A stretch of DNA of 64,000 bases. Source: Amphiprion ocellaris. Lineage: Eukaryota > Chordata > Actinopteri > Pomacentridae. The number at the start of each line of letters is the position of its first letter. Within the stretch, counting starts at the first letter, position 1. Location: the NCBI RefSeq assembly GCF_022539595.1, contig NC_072776.1, positions 17,809,796-17,873,795 on the forward strand, in the 5' to 3' direction. This document shows, piece after piece, positions 13,219 through 25,700 of the stretch. The notes under the pieces were generated by a model. That model was not told the DNA's origin and searched no databases. It saw only the letters and a program-made list of their open reading frames with translations. Position numbers and translations under genes: made by a program.

Positions 13219-13224
13219 CACGTG
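13219..13224. promoter_or_regulatory. Second palindromic E-box CACGTG
   Basis: Second CACGTG, within GATCACGTGGTGG, about 430 bp upstream of the start codon. Confidence 0.4.
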
Positions 13225-13471
13225 GTGGCCACCGGTGCAGGGCAGGTAGCCAAAGGTGCAGCATTTACGCAGCGTCCCACTGTGAGGGCAGGGCGCATAT
13301 TCCGAGGGAGGATTTATGACTTAATTGATTTGCAGTATGTCACTTGAACGTGAAGCCCGCTTCTCCTCCCTGACGCGCAGCTCGGGTGCAGTTGGCTTTC
13401 TCTGCGTGCCGTGGGGATCTCCGTCCGCAGAGGCAGCAGTGGCACGGTACTGGTCTGTGAGGAGCGTCTGA

Positions 13472-13525
13472 ATGGAGAAACTTGGCATTTGGGTTCTGCT
13501 GCGTCCTACTCGCTGTGTTGGATAG
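13472..13525 (+). other. Upstream ORF 1 in the pth2r leader (17 codons)
   Basis: ATG at 13472, stop TAG at 13523-13525, peptide MEKLGIWVLLRPTRCVG. It lies within 130-180 nt of the receptor start in the presumptive 5' UTR. It is translated only if transcription begins upstream of it. Confidence 0.45.
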
Positions 13526-13567
13526 CTCAGGTTCGGATCGAAACTTGCGGTGAAACTTTCTATTAAA

Positions 13568-13603
13568 ATGAGGATGCACCAGCCACACTGGGGATTCAGT
13601 TGA
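13568..13603 (+). other. Upstream ORF 2 in the pth2r leader (11 codons)
   Basis: ATG at 13568 with a second in-frame ATG two codons on, stop TGA at 13601-13603, peptide MRMHQPHWGFS. It ends 49 nt before the receptor ATG, a short distance for efficient re-initiation. Confidence 0.45.
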
Positions 13604-13652
13604 ACCAAGTGATATTCTTACACTGCCGGGGATAAACGCAAACCGACCAACT

Positions 13653-13712
13653 ATGAACGTGCACTTGTGGATATTAAACTTTTTCCTCTGTTGGACTCCG
13701 GTTGATGCACAG
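13653..13712 (+). CDS. pth2r: pth2r exon 1: start codon and signal peptide
   Basis: Twenty codons beginning MNVHLWILNFF and ending TPVDAQ: short N-region, hydrophobic core, then a small-residue site (VDA-Q) suitable for signal peptidase. The ATG has A at -3. Exon ends in phase 0 at CAG followed by GTAAGA. The start is chosen because it is the only one giving a signal peptide in frame with the donor, and it lies in the CpG-rich region expected for a first exon. Confidence 0.93.
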
Positions 13713-16700
13713 GTAAGAAACATTATGTGTCCACTTCTTTAAACAAACTAAACATCAGAGCATCTTGTGCACAATAATAATCTTCTCCTGGTCTTAAAAG
13801 AGCTTAATGTAAAGATATCTATCTATCTATCTATCTAAATTGCATTATATGACATTAGAATGACAACATAAAAAGAGCAAGGATCTGAACTCAAGTAATG
13901 ATATGCAGCAACATGTTTCCCTTCACCTCCATACTGACACAACCATTAATCTATAGAAAATACACCAGTCATTTCTGTGTGTATGTGTCCATCTTGTGTG
14001 TCTTCCCTCCTTCTTGACACAAAAGGAGCAACTCCAGATAAATGACAGCACCCAGGAACATGAAAGCATAGGTATTTTCTAATAGCAGAAGCTGCCAGTA
14101 CAGTTTGTCTACATCTGTCTGACACTCAACCTGATGAGATCTGGCCGACACTTCACCTTTCACAGCTGATTTTTAAATTATTTATCACAAAATCAATGCC
14201 AGTATTTTTCACTGTAGAAATACCTTTTGTATTTATTATGAGTGTAACTTGTCAGGAGCAGTTTGTTCCTCATTATAGGAGATGTTTCAGTAACCATCAG
14301 CTGACAAATTGGCTTACAGCCAATGGCAATCCATATAGGATGCTTTACAGACCGCTTTATATTTGATAGATCTGCCCCGTATTAAGTGACTCTGTCATTA
14401 AAATCGCATATGTGGTGTCCAACCTAAAATTGATCTAATAATGAGTTGCTAAAAACTAAAGAAATCTAACTTCTATTTCTCTGCATTTATAATTTTTTCC
14501 CCTACATGTTTTCTGAATGATTCCGTTAAAAACATTGTGTTTCAGCTGCTTAGTGTTGAATGTCAGCAGTGATGTGATGCAGGGAAAAGGGTGAGGAGAC
14601 CTGGGGAGGGTGCAACATGATACTTGACACTGAAATTATGACACCAGAAAACAGACTGGCTGCATTATTAGTCACTGATCTGTGAAGAGTCACAGTTGTT
14701 CAGAGTGAAGTCTATCATGGCTGCCACTCTTGAACTGAGGGCAGGAGTTTTCTTGCCTCCATGAAAGCACCATGCAAGCACCATGGTTAGTAGTTCTGCT
14801 GCCATGACATGGCTCGTTGACTGATAACACGACCAGCAAATAGCAGTAATAGAATGAATGTTTTGGAGAAAGTGATGACTATGTGGTAAATTTAAAATTA
14901 TTGTTTCTGTACTATGTTTTTTAAAGCACTAAATATCTGAATCATTATATAGTTCATTAGTAATGTAGAAATGGCAGAAAATTATCCCAAACAAATGTCG
15001 AATAAAAGAATTGACTCAACAAACAAGCCAACAAAATGTCAAGGAAAAACAGTGGAATAGCAGCAACAGGCCAACCCACAAAATGATTACAGGTTTAACT
15101 GGGTTCATCATGCTGCATGCAAATATTATCTATTTTTTATACATGGCATCGTACTCACTACTTCTAGTATGGGACTTTAACACACAGGATCACTTGAAAA
15201 GGTGGGAAGGATCAATTGCCATGTTAGATCAAAACTAGAACAAAAGTCAGTCACTACAAAGGCAGTATAAAAGGCTCTGGCCACAAGAGAAGCAGCAGAC
15301 AACATGAACAAAGAAAAGGGTGTGGGGGGGAAGTATCTTACAGTACCTATAAAAAGTATTCACCCTCCATGGTGATTTTTCCTGTATTATTGCTTTTCAG
15401 AATTGAATCATGGCCAATATCATTTGACTTTCTGGACATTGCGGAAGAAAAAACTCTTTCATGTCAAAGTGAAAACAAATTTTTGCAATGTAGTGTCAGG
15501 TAATTAAAAGAGCAGAAATATTCACCCCTCTAATGTAACTCACCGAATTCAGCACCGGTACAAGCAATTGGTGCTTGAAAGCACACAGCTGGTTAAATGG
15601 AGACCGTCTGAGTGCAGTGAATGTGTCTCAGGTGAGTGTAGTATAATGTATCTGGAAGATGGTGAATCAGTACTCCTGCCTAGAACTACATCATTAAGAT
15701 GAATAACACTCCAAGCAACTCCATGAAAAGGTTATTGAAAATCATAAGTTGGGACCAAATACAAGAAAATTTCAAAATCATATAGTATCTCTTGGAGTAC
15801 AGGTAAATCCATCATTAAAAATAGAAGGAATATGGCACATGTGTAAATCTGCTGAGAGGAGATGCCCTCAAAAAATGAGTGATAATGCAAGAAAGAGATT
15901 AGTGAGGGAGACCACAAAGACATTTATGACTCATGTGAAGGAATTACAAGGTTCAGCAGCTGAGATGTGAGAGACTGTGCATACAGCGACTGTTGCCTCT
16001 TCTTCATCAGTCAGAGCTTTATGGGAGAGAGACAAAGAGAAAGTCAGTGTTGGAAAAAATCTCATGCAGACCCTAGGAGGCTTGTAAAGGCAGAAGGTCA
16101 AATGAATGCAGGAAAGTACAGGGAAATCCTAGAGGACAATCTAATGCACCTGCAAGAGAACTGAGACTTGGAAACACATTTGTTTTCCAGTAAGACAATT
16201 ACTTAAAGCGTACAGCCAAAGCTACACAAAAATGGTTTAAAGACAACAAGGTCAATGTTCTGGAGTGGCGAAGTCAGAGCCCAGACCTTAATCCAAATGA
16301 GAATTTGTGTGTGAGAGCTGTTGAGTCACGATCCCTACGTACGCCTACAGTTTTGCAAAGAAGAATACATGTGTAAATATAATAGTTGTACAAGGATGAT
16401 GATAATGATGATAGATACTATATTAATCCTGTGGTAAATTATAGGCGTCCAGTTGCAAGCACACATTTGACAGACAAAGCAGTAAAGTAATGCAGTGCAC
16501 ATACTGATAGCATAATACACATAAAACACAATACAAGTAAAAACTAAGAGCTAAAATCACTAAAAATGGTTCAGAGCAATCCTAAAAAGATGCATAAATA
16601 ATTATCATGATAAATAATTAAAAACCCAGAATAAAAAAGTGCATTGAAAATGTACGTTGTTATGAGTACTGAGCCTAAGACTAAGACTAGGACTGATGTC

Positions 16701-19700
16701 CGCAAACCTCACTCTGCCCCCCAGTGAGACATTATGGAGCCTCATGGCCCTGGGAATAAAAGACCCCCTGAATCTTTCTGTGGAGTAGGCTTGCGAGAGC
16801 AGCCTGTTGCTGAAGGAGCTCCTCTGGGAGATGACTGCCACATCCAAAGGATGATCTGAGGTGTTTCAGACTATCAGCAGTTTTGCTGTCATTCTCAACT
16901 ACAGCCCAACTACAGAGCCAGCCCGCTTGACCAGTTTGTCTTGTCTGTCACAGTCCGTGTTCTTGCTGCTGCCGCCCCAGCACACCACAGCATAGAACAT
17001 CCTTCACAGTTTGTGGCAGATGTTAAAGAATACGAATCTGTTTAGGAAATAGGGCCTGCTCTGAGCCCTCCTATGGACATCTGTCTGTATGTGTAGACCA
17101 GTTCTGCTTGTCCAGGTGCAGCCTCAGGTATATTTGATTGAGACTTGTCCACATAGGCTCAGTGTTGTATTTGTAGCCAAAGATGCATCTATTATATAGT
17201 GACTTGAAGTGGGGGAATACTTATGCAATCACATATTTAAATTTTCTGTTTTAATTGACTGAAATTAACTGTTTTCACTTTGACATGGAAGTGTCTTTTT
17301 TTGTAAATTCCTATCAAAAAGTCAAATTAAACTGATCATGATTGAATCTTGAAAAGTAATACAGGAGGTGCCCTTGGAGGTTCTCCCCCTTATTGCTTAT
17401 TGCCTTAATGCTTTTTATTGACATTGATTACAGTCTGGCCTTAATTGGAGAATTGACCATGGAGAGGAGTCAGACCTGGAGCTGCTTTCAATAATTTTAT
17501 GCATGATAAGAGATTTACCTGCGTCAGAGCAGCAGACCTCAACGCACTTACATATGAAGCAGCTGTTCAGGGTGGTGTACAGTATGTCCACAGGATGGCA
17601 ACATTTTTAAAAGTCATATGATAGAGGTGTAGTTTTAGGTAACAAATTAGAGCCAGAAGCTTTTTCCTACATCTTAACAACTAGTGTTGTTCTAAAGCAA
17701 GATATCAGGGCTTACAGAACTTTCTTGAGGATGTACTGAAGCCTGTTGCTAAGCCAGCTGTTTATCCTTGAACTGCACCTACAACATCTGCTCTGTGCAA
17801 GTCTTGTGTAGGTCTTTTTCATGCATCTTGTAGGTGCATGCTGACTCTTGAAATTGGACATTATGTCACTTTCCATGTTTTTTTTCAAGTAATGTTCTAA
17901 ACTAGATGGGAATCACTCTTTAACTTATTTTTTTTGTCTGCTGCTTCTCAGTTGGTATGAGTAAAAGGAGTTCATGCACAACTGTTAGCATAAAACTGTC
18001 CAACAAGCATTTTTTGTCAAGTCAGTTTTGTACATTCAAACAGAAAATGGTCAAAGTAGACTCTTGAAAACATCTTTGGGTTTGCCTGAAGTTATCTTCA
18101 TATTTGGATATGAAAAATTTGTGGATTCTCAGATGTGCTTTTAAGATTTCCTTCCAGCAACAGTTCTGTCGAAAACACCCGCAGCAGGCCGCTATGTGTG
18201 GAGTGAACTAATGCAGTTTAATTCTCGACCTATTTTTCACACATCTTTGCAGCCACTGGAAATGTTTGGGGTTACTGCTGACAAAGGAGGTTTGACCAGT
18301 CATGAAATTGATGGATTAACTTTCCACCAGAACTGTGTTTACACGTAGATGGAGATCAGGTGACATTTTATGACCAAGTATTGCAGAAAACCTCATGATT
18401 CAAAAGTGTTAACAAATTCTTTGGGTTAAGGGTACAAAAGTGGTTAAGGACAAATGGTTAGATCAACCTTGGGTTATAAATATCATATATTAGTCTAAGT
18501 GCTTAGAGTTTAGTAGATGAACAAGCTGGCAGTCATTCCCTAACTTAAGCAAAATGCTTTGAGAAACAGTGGGGTTTGTCATTAAAGTTTTAATATATGC
18601 AGTCAGAAATTCAGTGTTATTTCAAGTCTTTTTTTGTCTGAGTTGACATGAATCTGTAAACTGTTACTGAAAATGTATTATTATTTATACTCCTGGAAAA
18701 TGGCGATGCTTCACACCAACTCACCAACACATACATCTTAACGATGTTGAGACACTGAAAAGATCTGTCAAAGTAATTAGTCTGCTTAATGACTTACGCT
18801 AATTTCCAGTGGTTCTATAAACTTGACTTGATACAATGGCTATTGTTATTTTCCCAGACAGCCTGAGAAAAATGTATCTGTAATGATGCCTTTGTTCAAA
18901 AGTTGACAGCCTCTAAGCACTGGATTAAGATAATCAGAATAGTTACCTGATCTGCAGACAAGTAGAGGGTGAATGCCTACAAGATGTTACTAGAATGTGG
19001 TTCTAAATACAAAACTATCACTGGTAAAACTTCTTAATCAGTTTGTTGACCTTACACTACAGATCTAGAGGCTTTCTTCTCTCATTTGTGGCCACAAGGG
19101 CAACTGGCTTCAAACACTCACAAAATGTCCATGAGTTCAGGAGTAAAGTAATGCCCACGGCACAATGAGTCCAAGTAATAACATTTTCTTTGCAAATGTT
19201 CATCAGACCATAGTATTAGTACATCTAAAAATAACATAAAAATAAATAGGTAAAAATATTGAACAAAATATGAAAAAAACAAACTATTAATTGTTAGTAA
19301 AATGTTTTGAAACAGTTCAAAAAGAAACAAAAGAACCCAAGGAACAAAACCTAAAACCCATTGACATACCGTTACTCCAAATGGAAGGTTTTAGATCTTT
19401 AGATTATAGGCAAACATGCATGTTTAAAAATGAAGTGTCAGGACATTTCACAGGCTTTATAACAGCTTCCACCAAGTAGTCTCAAAAATGAAAGATGAGA
19501 AGGGCAGGAATGGACATTAATGTTTGCTGTGACTGAAAAAGAAAAGGGATGTTTCCTATAAGGGAAACGAAACTTGCACAGAATGGTTGAAGGAATTTTC
19601 CTTCTTTGGTTAGTGTTTCTAAAGGTCACACTAAGATTACTGATAAACTAGCAGCAATTGGTTGTTTCCTTCCACCAAGGCTGTAAAATACGAGGAACTT

Positions 19701-22700
19701 CTCTTGTTTGTCTGTGCGTTAGAAAAGCCTTGACGTGGGTGAACATGGATTACTGTTAAGCCAATAGACATTCCACAATTGTATTGAATCTCCTTATTTG
19801 GACATCATGCAGAGAGCTTAAATCTACCCGATATGTGGTGACCAGAGTCAGTTCAGAATTAGGGTGAGTCTGTCAACATGTCTTGTACTGTACATCTCTT
19901 CTCCTCACTATTGATCTTTTATAAAACACTACTATTCATACATCTGTCGCCAAAGTCTTCTTCCAGTGCGGATTAATCTGCTCACATATTTCCTTTACAA
20001 TCAGTCCTAAATGATGCATTCAGGCAGTGCAGCAGAGCAATGTGCTGTAATCTTGCAGTTTTTAGTCATAGAAGTGTGGCTGTTGGACATTCCTCCACTT
20101 TAGAAGGGACCTTTGGAACAAATATTGAATGAGTCACAGTGACGTGACTCCCACGGGGTGAATATTAAGCCTCTTTCAGACATGCGCCCTGTTGTGTGAA
20201 TCCGATGATGCAGTTTACCATGTTGCTCTTGTGTCAGAATAAATGCACTGGTTGCTTTTATGTAGGTATAATGTTAAATCTTACTTGTTTGGACTTAGGA
20301 ATTCTATACTGTTTTCAACCTGGAACAATGCAATGGCTTGACTTGGACAACAGAAAAAATGTATTTGTTATTTTTGCCTAGATTTGCACATCACCGATCA
20401 ATATATGCCCAGCGGCGCCACTCCGTAAAAACAGCGATGTTGAGTAATGAGTAAAACGGAGGCAACGAAGATTAAAAAGGAGGACACATGATAAATATCT
20501 TTAAAAAAGTGGTGTAGCAAAATTGTAAACTCTACTGTGCAACCACACAAACACTGACTCCCACTCATTTTTCTCCCAGGTCCCAAAAGAGTGCAGTTGA
20601 CCCTATAGCCTAATAAATAAATGAACAAAACCACAAACACTGCCTGCTGACTCACAGCTTATGTTGATGAATAATAGATCAAATAATAATGACATTCTTC
20701 CAAAAAGATAAGGTATCGGAGCCACATTAAAAGATATGTTTCGCTCACCAGGGAAAACCGAAGAAGGCTAGCTTGTTAGCTGTATACAAATGTTTATAAG
20801 TTGTCTTAACCAGACAATGTCCAATGTGTCAACCAGCTGCTGTGACCTCCCTAAATGGTAATGTTGGAAATGGGGGCAATATATCTACATGGTGCGTTTT
20901 TAGGTATCTTAATTTAAGTTTTAACCAGTGAAAATGATGCTGTAGATCTCTCTAACTGGAGCCAAAAATGTGGTTCAAGATATCTTGAATCAGAGTTCTG
21001 TACTAGTTGAAATTATGTTCTTGGTATCCTGTTTCACATCAGAAATTACAGAAAGTAGGAGGTGGCTTGCTTTTCAAATGTAGTGTGGCATTACAACTGT
21101 AACCACACACATCAATCTGTTTCACTGCCAGTATCAAAGAAGCCTGAAGCTGAAATGCTAGTAAATCCTGAAAAGTCTTTAACAAATGAAACTTTAGTTT
21201 TTTAAGAAACTCCTTGATAATACACTCTATTTGATGGCATTTTCTAAGGATTTTGTCCTCTGCAGCAGCTGTCATCACTTCTGCACACATTTTTCAAATG
21301 CTTTGCTGGATCAATATCTAATGGAAGGCTTTGCAGGAGCAGTGTCACGCACAACTATTTAGACTAGTCATAATCCTAAACCTAACCCATTATTGTGACT
21401 CATCAAATCAGCATTACAGATATCTCTGTTATTTTGACAAGTCAAAATGATGATGTAGATATATTGAAAAAACTATTCTGACACAGTCACAGTGGAATTA
21501 CGATTTGTCAAAATGACGTTGTCCATGTCTGCAATTTTAATTCCAGACTGTCAAACTCTGCTATTATGCGTTTAAATAACTTGCCATATGCAGCCAACCC
21601 ACAGTTAGCTTCTGCTTATTGTAAGTTCTACAGTACCTTCACTCCTCTTACCGACATCTCTAAATCCTCTCCTCACTCAAGCAGTCATCATGGGAAACCA
21701 CATTTGCAACAGACGGTCCTACACTGAACAAGGCAATGAAATTATGAAGAGCCTGAGTGTTTTTTGGCCTCTCCTACATTTTGTCTTATCCATTTTGTCA
21801 CTGACTTTTTCTACAGATACACTGTTTAACGAAGGCACTGTGGCCAAAGTAAATAAATGTATTATGTTAGTCATCATCACTCATACACAAAATCAGTTTA
21901 ATAAATTAGGAAAAATAAAGTTAAAATTGCTGAGATAGACGCCAGATCAAATCAGCCCCTTGTCCTCCTTGTGTTTCCTTGCATAAAAAAGATTTTAATA
22001 GCCATCTAATAACCATAAAATGATAATAATATCACCAGTGTGCCTTTTCTACATTTTCCATTTTCATTCTGATAAATGTTAAATATATAAATATGCAGCA
22101 AGAGGCTTTATGCAAAAGCATATTACAGATTCAACAAGGGTCTCTACCAACAGTACTGTATTGCTGTTGTACTCAGACTTTATAAGACAAGAAGTTGAAT
22201 TCAACTGATAATTTTAAAACATCAAAGTTACGCTTTGGTTCATCCCCCTCTTCTCTGTGAAAAGAGGCAATAAAGCAGTTTGGTGACCCTCGATTTTTCC
22301 TGTACTGCCACCCACTGGTCAAACATTGAATTTGTGTACCTTGCTTTATGACCTAACACTTGTTGTCTTTATCTGTTTCAGTTGCACTTTGTCTTCAGTG
22401 CAAATTAGTAAATGTTAGCATGCTTACACGCTAAACTAAGAGATGGTGAACATGTTAAAACATTAACACACTGGCATGAGGGCTGCACAGTGCCTCGGTT
22501 GTTGGCACTGTCGCCTCACAGCTACAAGATCGTGTCCCAGCCTGGGATCTTTCTGTGTGCATGTTCTCCCTGTGCAGCGTAGCTTTTTTCCAGGTTCTCC
22601 GGCTTCCTCTCACCATCCAACAACATGCTGAGGTTAATTAGTGATTCTAAATTGTCCATAGGTGTGAATGTGAGTGTGCTTGTTTGTCTCTGTGTAGCCC

Positions 22701-25700
22701 TGTGATAGACTGGTGACCTGTCCAGGGTGTCCTCTGCCTTCACCTGGAGTCAGATGGGATAGACTCCAGTCCCTCCATGACCCTGATGAGGATTAGGCGG
22801 TGTATAGATAATGGATGGATGTTGTCATGGTCATTGTGAGCATGTTACCATGATCTCATTAGCGTTTTGCTTAAAGCAAAATCTGCCTAAGCAAAGCTTA
22901 AGCCAAAAAAGTATTAATAAGTATGTGAAAGTTTTAAAGTGACAATAAAAACCAAAAGGCTTGACAGTAGTATGAAAATGACTGTTTTAGCCCAACAAAT
23001 CAATTGTATGGGGTTTTAGCTGGAAAACAATTTATCCACCTAAATAATTCATGTGGCCTTGTGGTTGTTTTGTAATGCAGTATGTCTGTGGAACCAAACA
23101 AGCAACCCTGTGAGACTGCAGCAGTCAATACTAACTTTAGAAAACAATATTGTTGCACATACTGTTAGTGAGAATATATGAAGGGCTGCTAAGTCCTGTC
23201 CCAGACTTAGCAGTGGAATGTGAACTGAAGGAACGCTTAAGATTAGATGATCACAAATTAAATAAATGCATAAATAATCTGCCCTATGGTGGCAGAATAC
23301 ACATAAATGTAGATATATTCTGTAGATGTATTCTGTACTGAATTTCACAATATTTCACTCAGCACAAGTATGGAAGTGAGAATTGTGCAACACAACGTTT
23401 CTGCTGCTTTCTTCCTTTGTTTTGTTTTTTTTGGTCATAGTTGTCCCCAACTTGAAAGCCACAAATGCTGGCCTGTCCCACAGCAGATGGTAGATGGCAC
23501 GATGTCCCAAATGTCATTAAAAAATTCAGGCAGTGGGTGATTTATGCACACAGGATCGCAGTTCTGATCTTATTTATTGTACTCCACAGATGGGGTTTGA
23601 TGGGCCTCTCTCTGCACAGGAGCAGATGTACATCCTGTATGAAATCAAAATGCAGTGCTACCAGAACCTCTCCAACATTGAACCAGGGACCACAGGTACA
23701 AAAGATACACACAAGGAGTTACATTTCTATAAAACAATTACACAATTCTGCATATTTAATCCTATCTAAATTTTGTGAGTGATCATGTGGAAGCACTACC
23801 ATGTCAAATGGCATGCAGTGAGCTTAAAAAAAAAAATCAGGATTTTGTTTGACCACCCTTTTCCTTAGAACATAAATTATTGTGAAGTTAGATTTGCGCC
23901 AATATAAAGTCACTCAAGTCAAAAATATAAAAAATATCATTGCCAATGTATAACTTCAAACTTGCAAATAAATTATTGATCTTTATTGTCCAAAAATGAA
24001 ATGGGTGTAAAATCGTGATGGAAAAAGTCAGACATGCAAAATAGAGAATAGACATCATAACCTGAAAGCCAACTTGAAGCCAAAAGTCTGGCCAGTGAGC
24101 AAAATGGTAGAGGGAACTGTAAACAATATAACATATAATCCAAAATGTTTTGTCTTTCAGATGAATTTGTTTTGCTTGCAGTGAGATAAAGTCTCCAGTC
24201 TTATTTTTGTTTAATGTTTAAGATGCTTTTGTATTATGTTGACACAGATCTAATTCCATAACTGACTTGATTAATATTTGTCTTCATGACATAATGTTCA
24301 GTGCAATGTTTGAAGTCCTTTTGCAGGGAGAGCAGAGAGGAGATGGATCATCAGATTAAATTCTTGGAGATTCTGTGTTTGCTCCCATTTATCATACGTG
24401 TCCATAAGTAATTTTCACATTACTCACTAGACTTATGCTCTTTGACTGCATATACGACTAATTTCTGTTAACTGCTTTTTCTGGCAAAAGACAAAACAGT
24501 AAAAATAGTAATCATCAGATTTCATTCTTGGAGCCTCTCCTTTTGCTCCCATAGAACCAGGAATCAGTACATGCAGCATGTTCCTAAGATTTTAAGCTGC
24601 GACTGCACATGATATCATATGGAAGAATACTCAGAGAACAGCACACTGAATAAAATGATGTGTAGTACTTAACCACAATAATGTGAAAATGTATCTTTTA
24701 AGATTTCATTACCTAATTAACATTCTTTCATGTTAAGTTTACAGAGCTAATTGGAGAGGAAATTGGGTCCTGGGGGCATTGAAGGATATTTCAGGAAAAT
24801 TCTTGCTGGAGACAATTGAAGCAGTTTTGTTATTTTTCTAACTGAGACTTTAATAATTGCTTTAGCCCTTATTTTTTGATTTAAACCATATAAACTCTTC
24901 AACTTTCAGACTTTCTGGTTTATGAACATGACAATTATGAATATTTCATGTTTATTACATTTAGAAGAATATAGAGGCTAATATTTCTGTGCCTCTTCCG
25001 GCAATTTCAATTCGAAAACAAATAACAGTGTGGAAATTTTGCAATCAAGACAACTCCGACAAAGCTTCCCTATATTCTACTAGAAGTGCATCTGAAACCC
25101 GCATCTCCCACAACTTTCCATCAGTGGAACTAAGCAGGATTCATCCAGTAATTCTTGTAGCTTTATTAAAATGACAATCAGATAGTCAAACACACTTTAT
25201 GCTATGATTGGCCAGCTGTGTGATGGTGAGAAAAGTAAGCAGGGTTTGAATTTCTCTTTCTAGCTTCCTTTTCCCAATTATTTATTGTTGATGATTTACT
25301 ATTATTTCTGTTAGTTCTGTGGAAACAAACAAGTAAATGCCTTAAATGTTTGTCAGGCAGGTAATAGCCATGAGGAATGGAATATTTCAATGTATGAAAC
25401 CTGGAAATCTGTCACCCCAGATTTGTAATTGACAGGATGTCAGATATCGTTCCAAAAAAGTTAATGGAAGCAAAATTTGTTCCTTTCAATATGCTAAAGT
25501 AAACCGCCTCCAAACACACTGGTTGTATCATTTATGTCAACAACAACAGTATACAAACTTCTGAGCAACTCCTGAATGTTAAGAGCAAAGACCTGTATAA
25601 TTCTGCTTTCTTGTAATGTAACGGACCTTAATGTGAACCTTTGGTGGGACTGTGAGAATAGTCAAGACACATACAGGCCATAGGCAGTAAAGTTACTTAA

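Larger units (their letters stand above)
13120..13652 (+). promoter_or_regulatory. CpG-rich presumptive promoter and 5' UTR of pth2r
   Basis: A stretch with roughly thirty or more CpG dinucleotides in about 0.5 kb, in an otherwise CpG-poor window, directly upstream of the signal-peptide exon. No convincing TATA box at a useful distance, so dispersed initiation is likely (inference). The transcription start cannot be placed from sequence alone. Long reading frames on the minus strand here (95 and 127 codons) reflect the raised GC content and show no recognisable domain. Confidence 0.6.
13713..23589 (+). other. pth2r: pth2r intron 1
   Basis: 9,877 bp, the longest complete intron. Holds an (ATCT)5 microsatellite at 13817-13836, the Tc1 relic split by a LINE (15337-17385), a dispersed repeat (22482-22822), and old AT-rich sequence at about 20880-21560 with repeated TGACAAGTCAAAATGA-like words. 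The remainder shows nothing recognisable. Confidence 0.85.

Noticed and set aside
13340..13723. 127-codon minus-strand ORF across exon 1 and the CpG-rich region
   Set aside because: Explained by higher GC content and antisense of the exon; no domain recognised.
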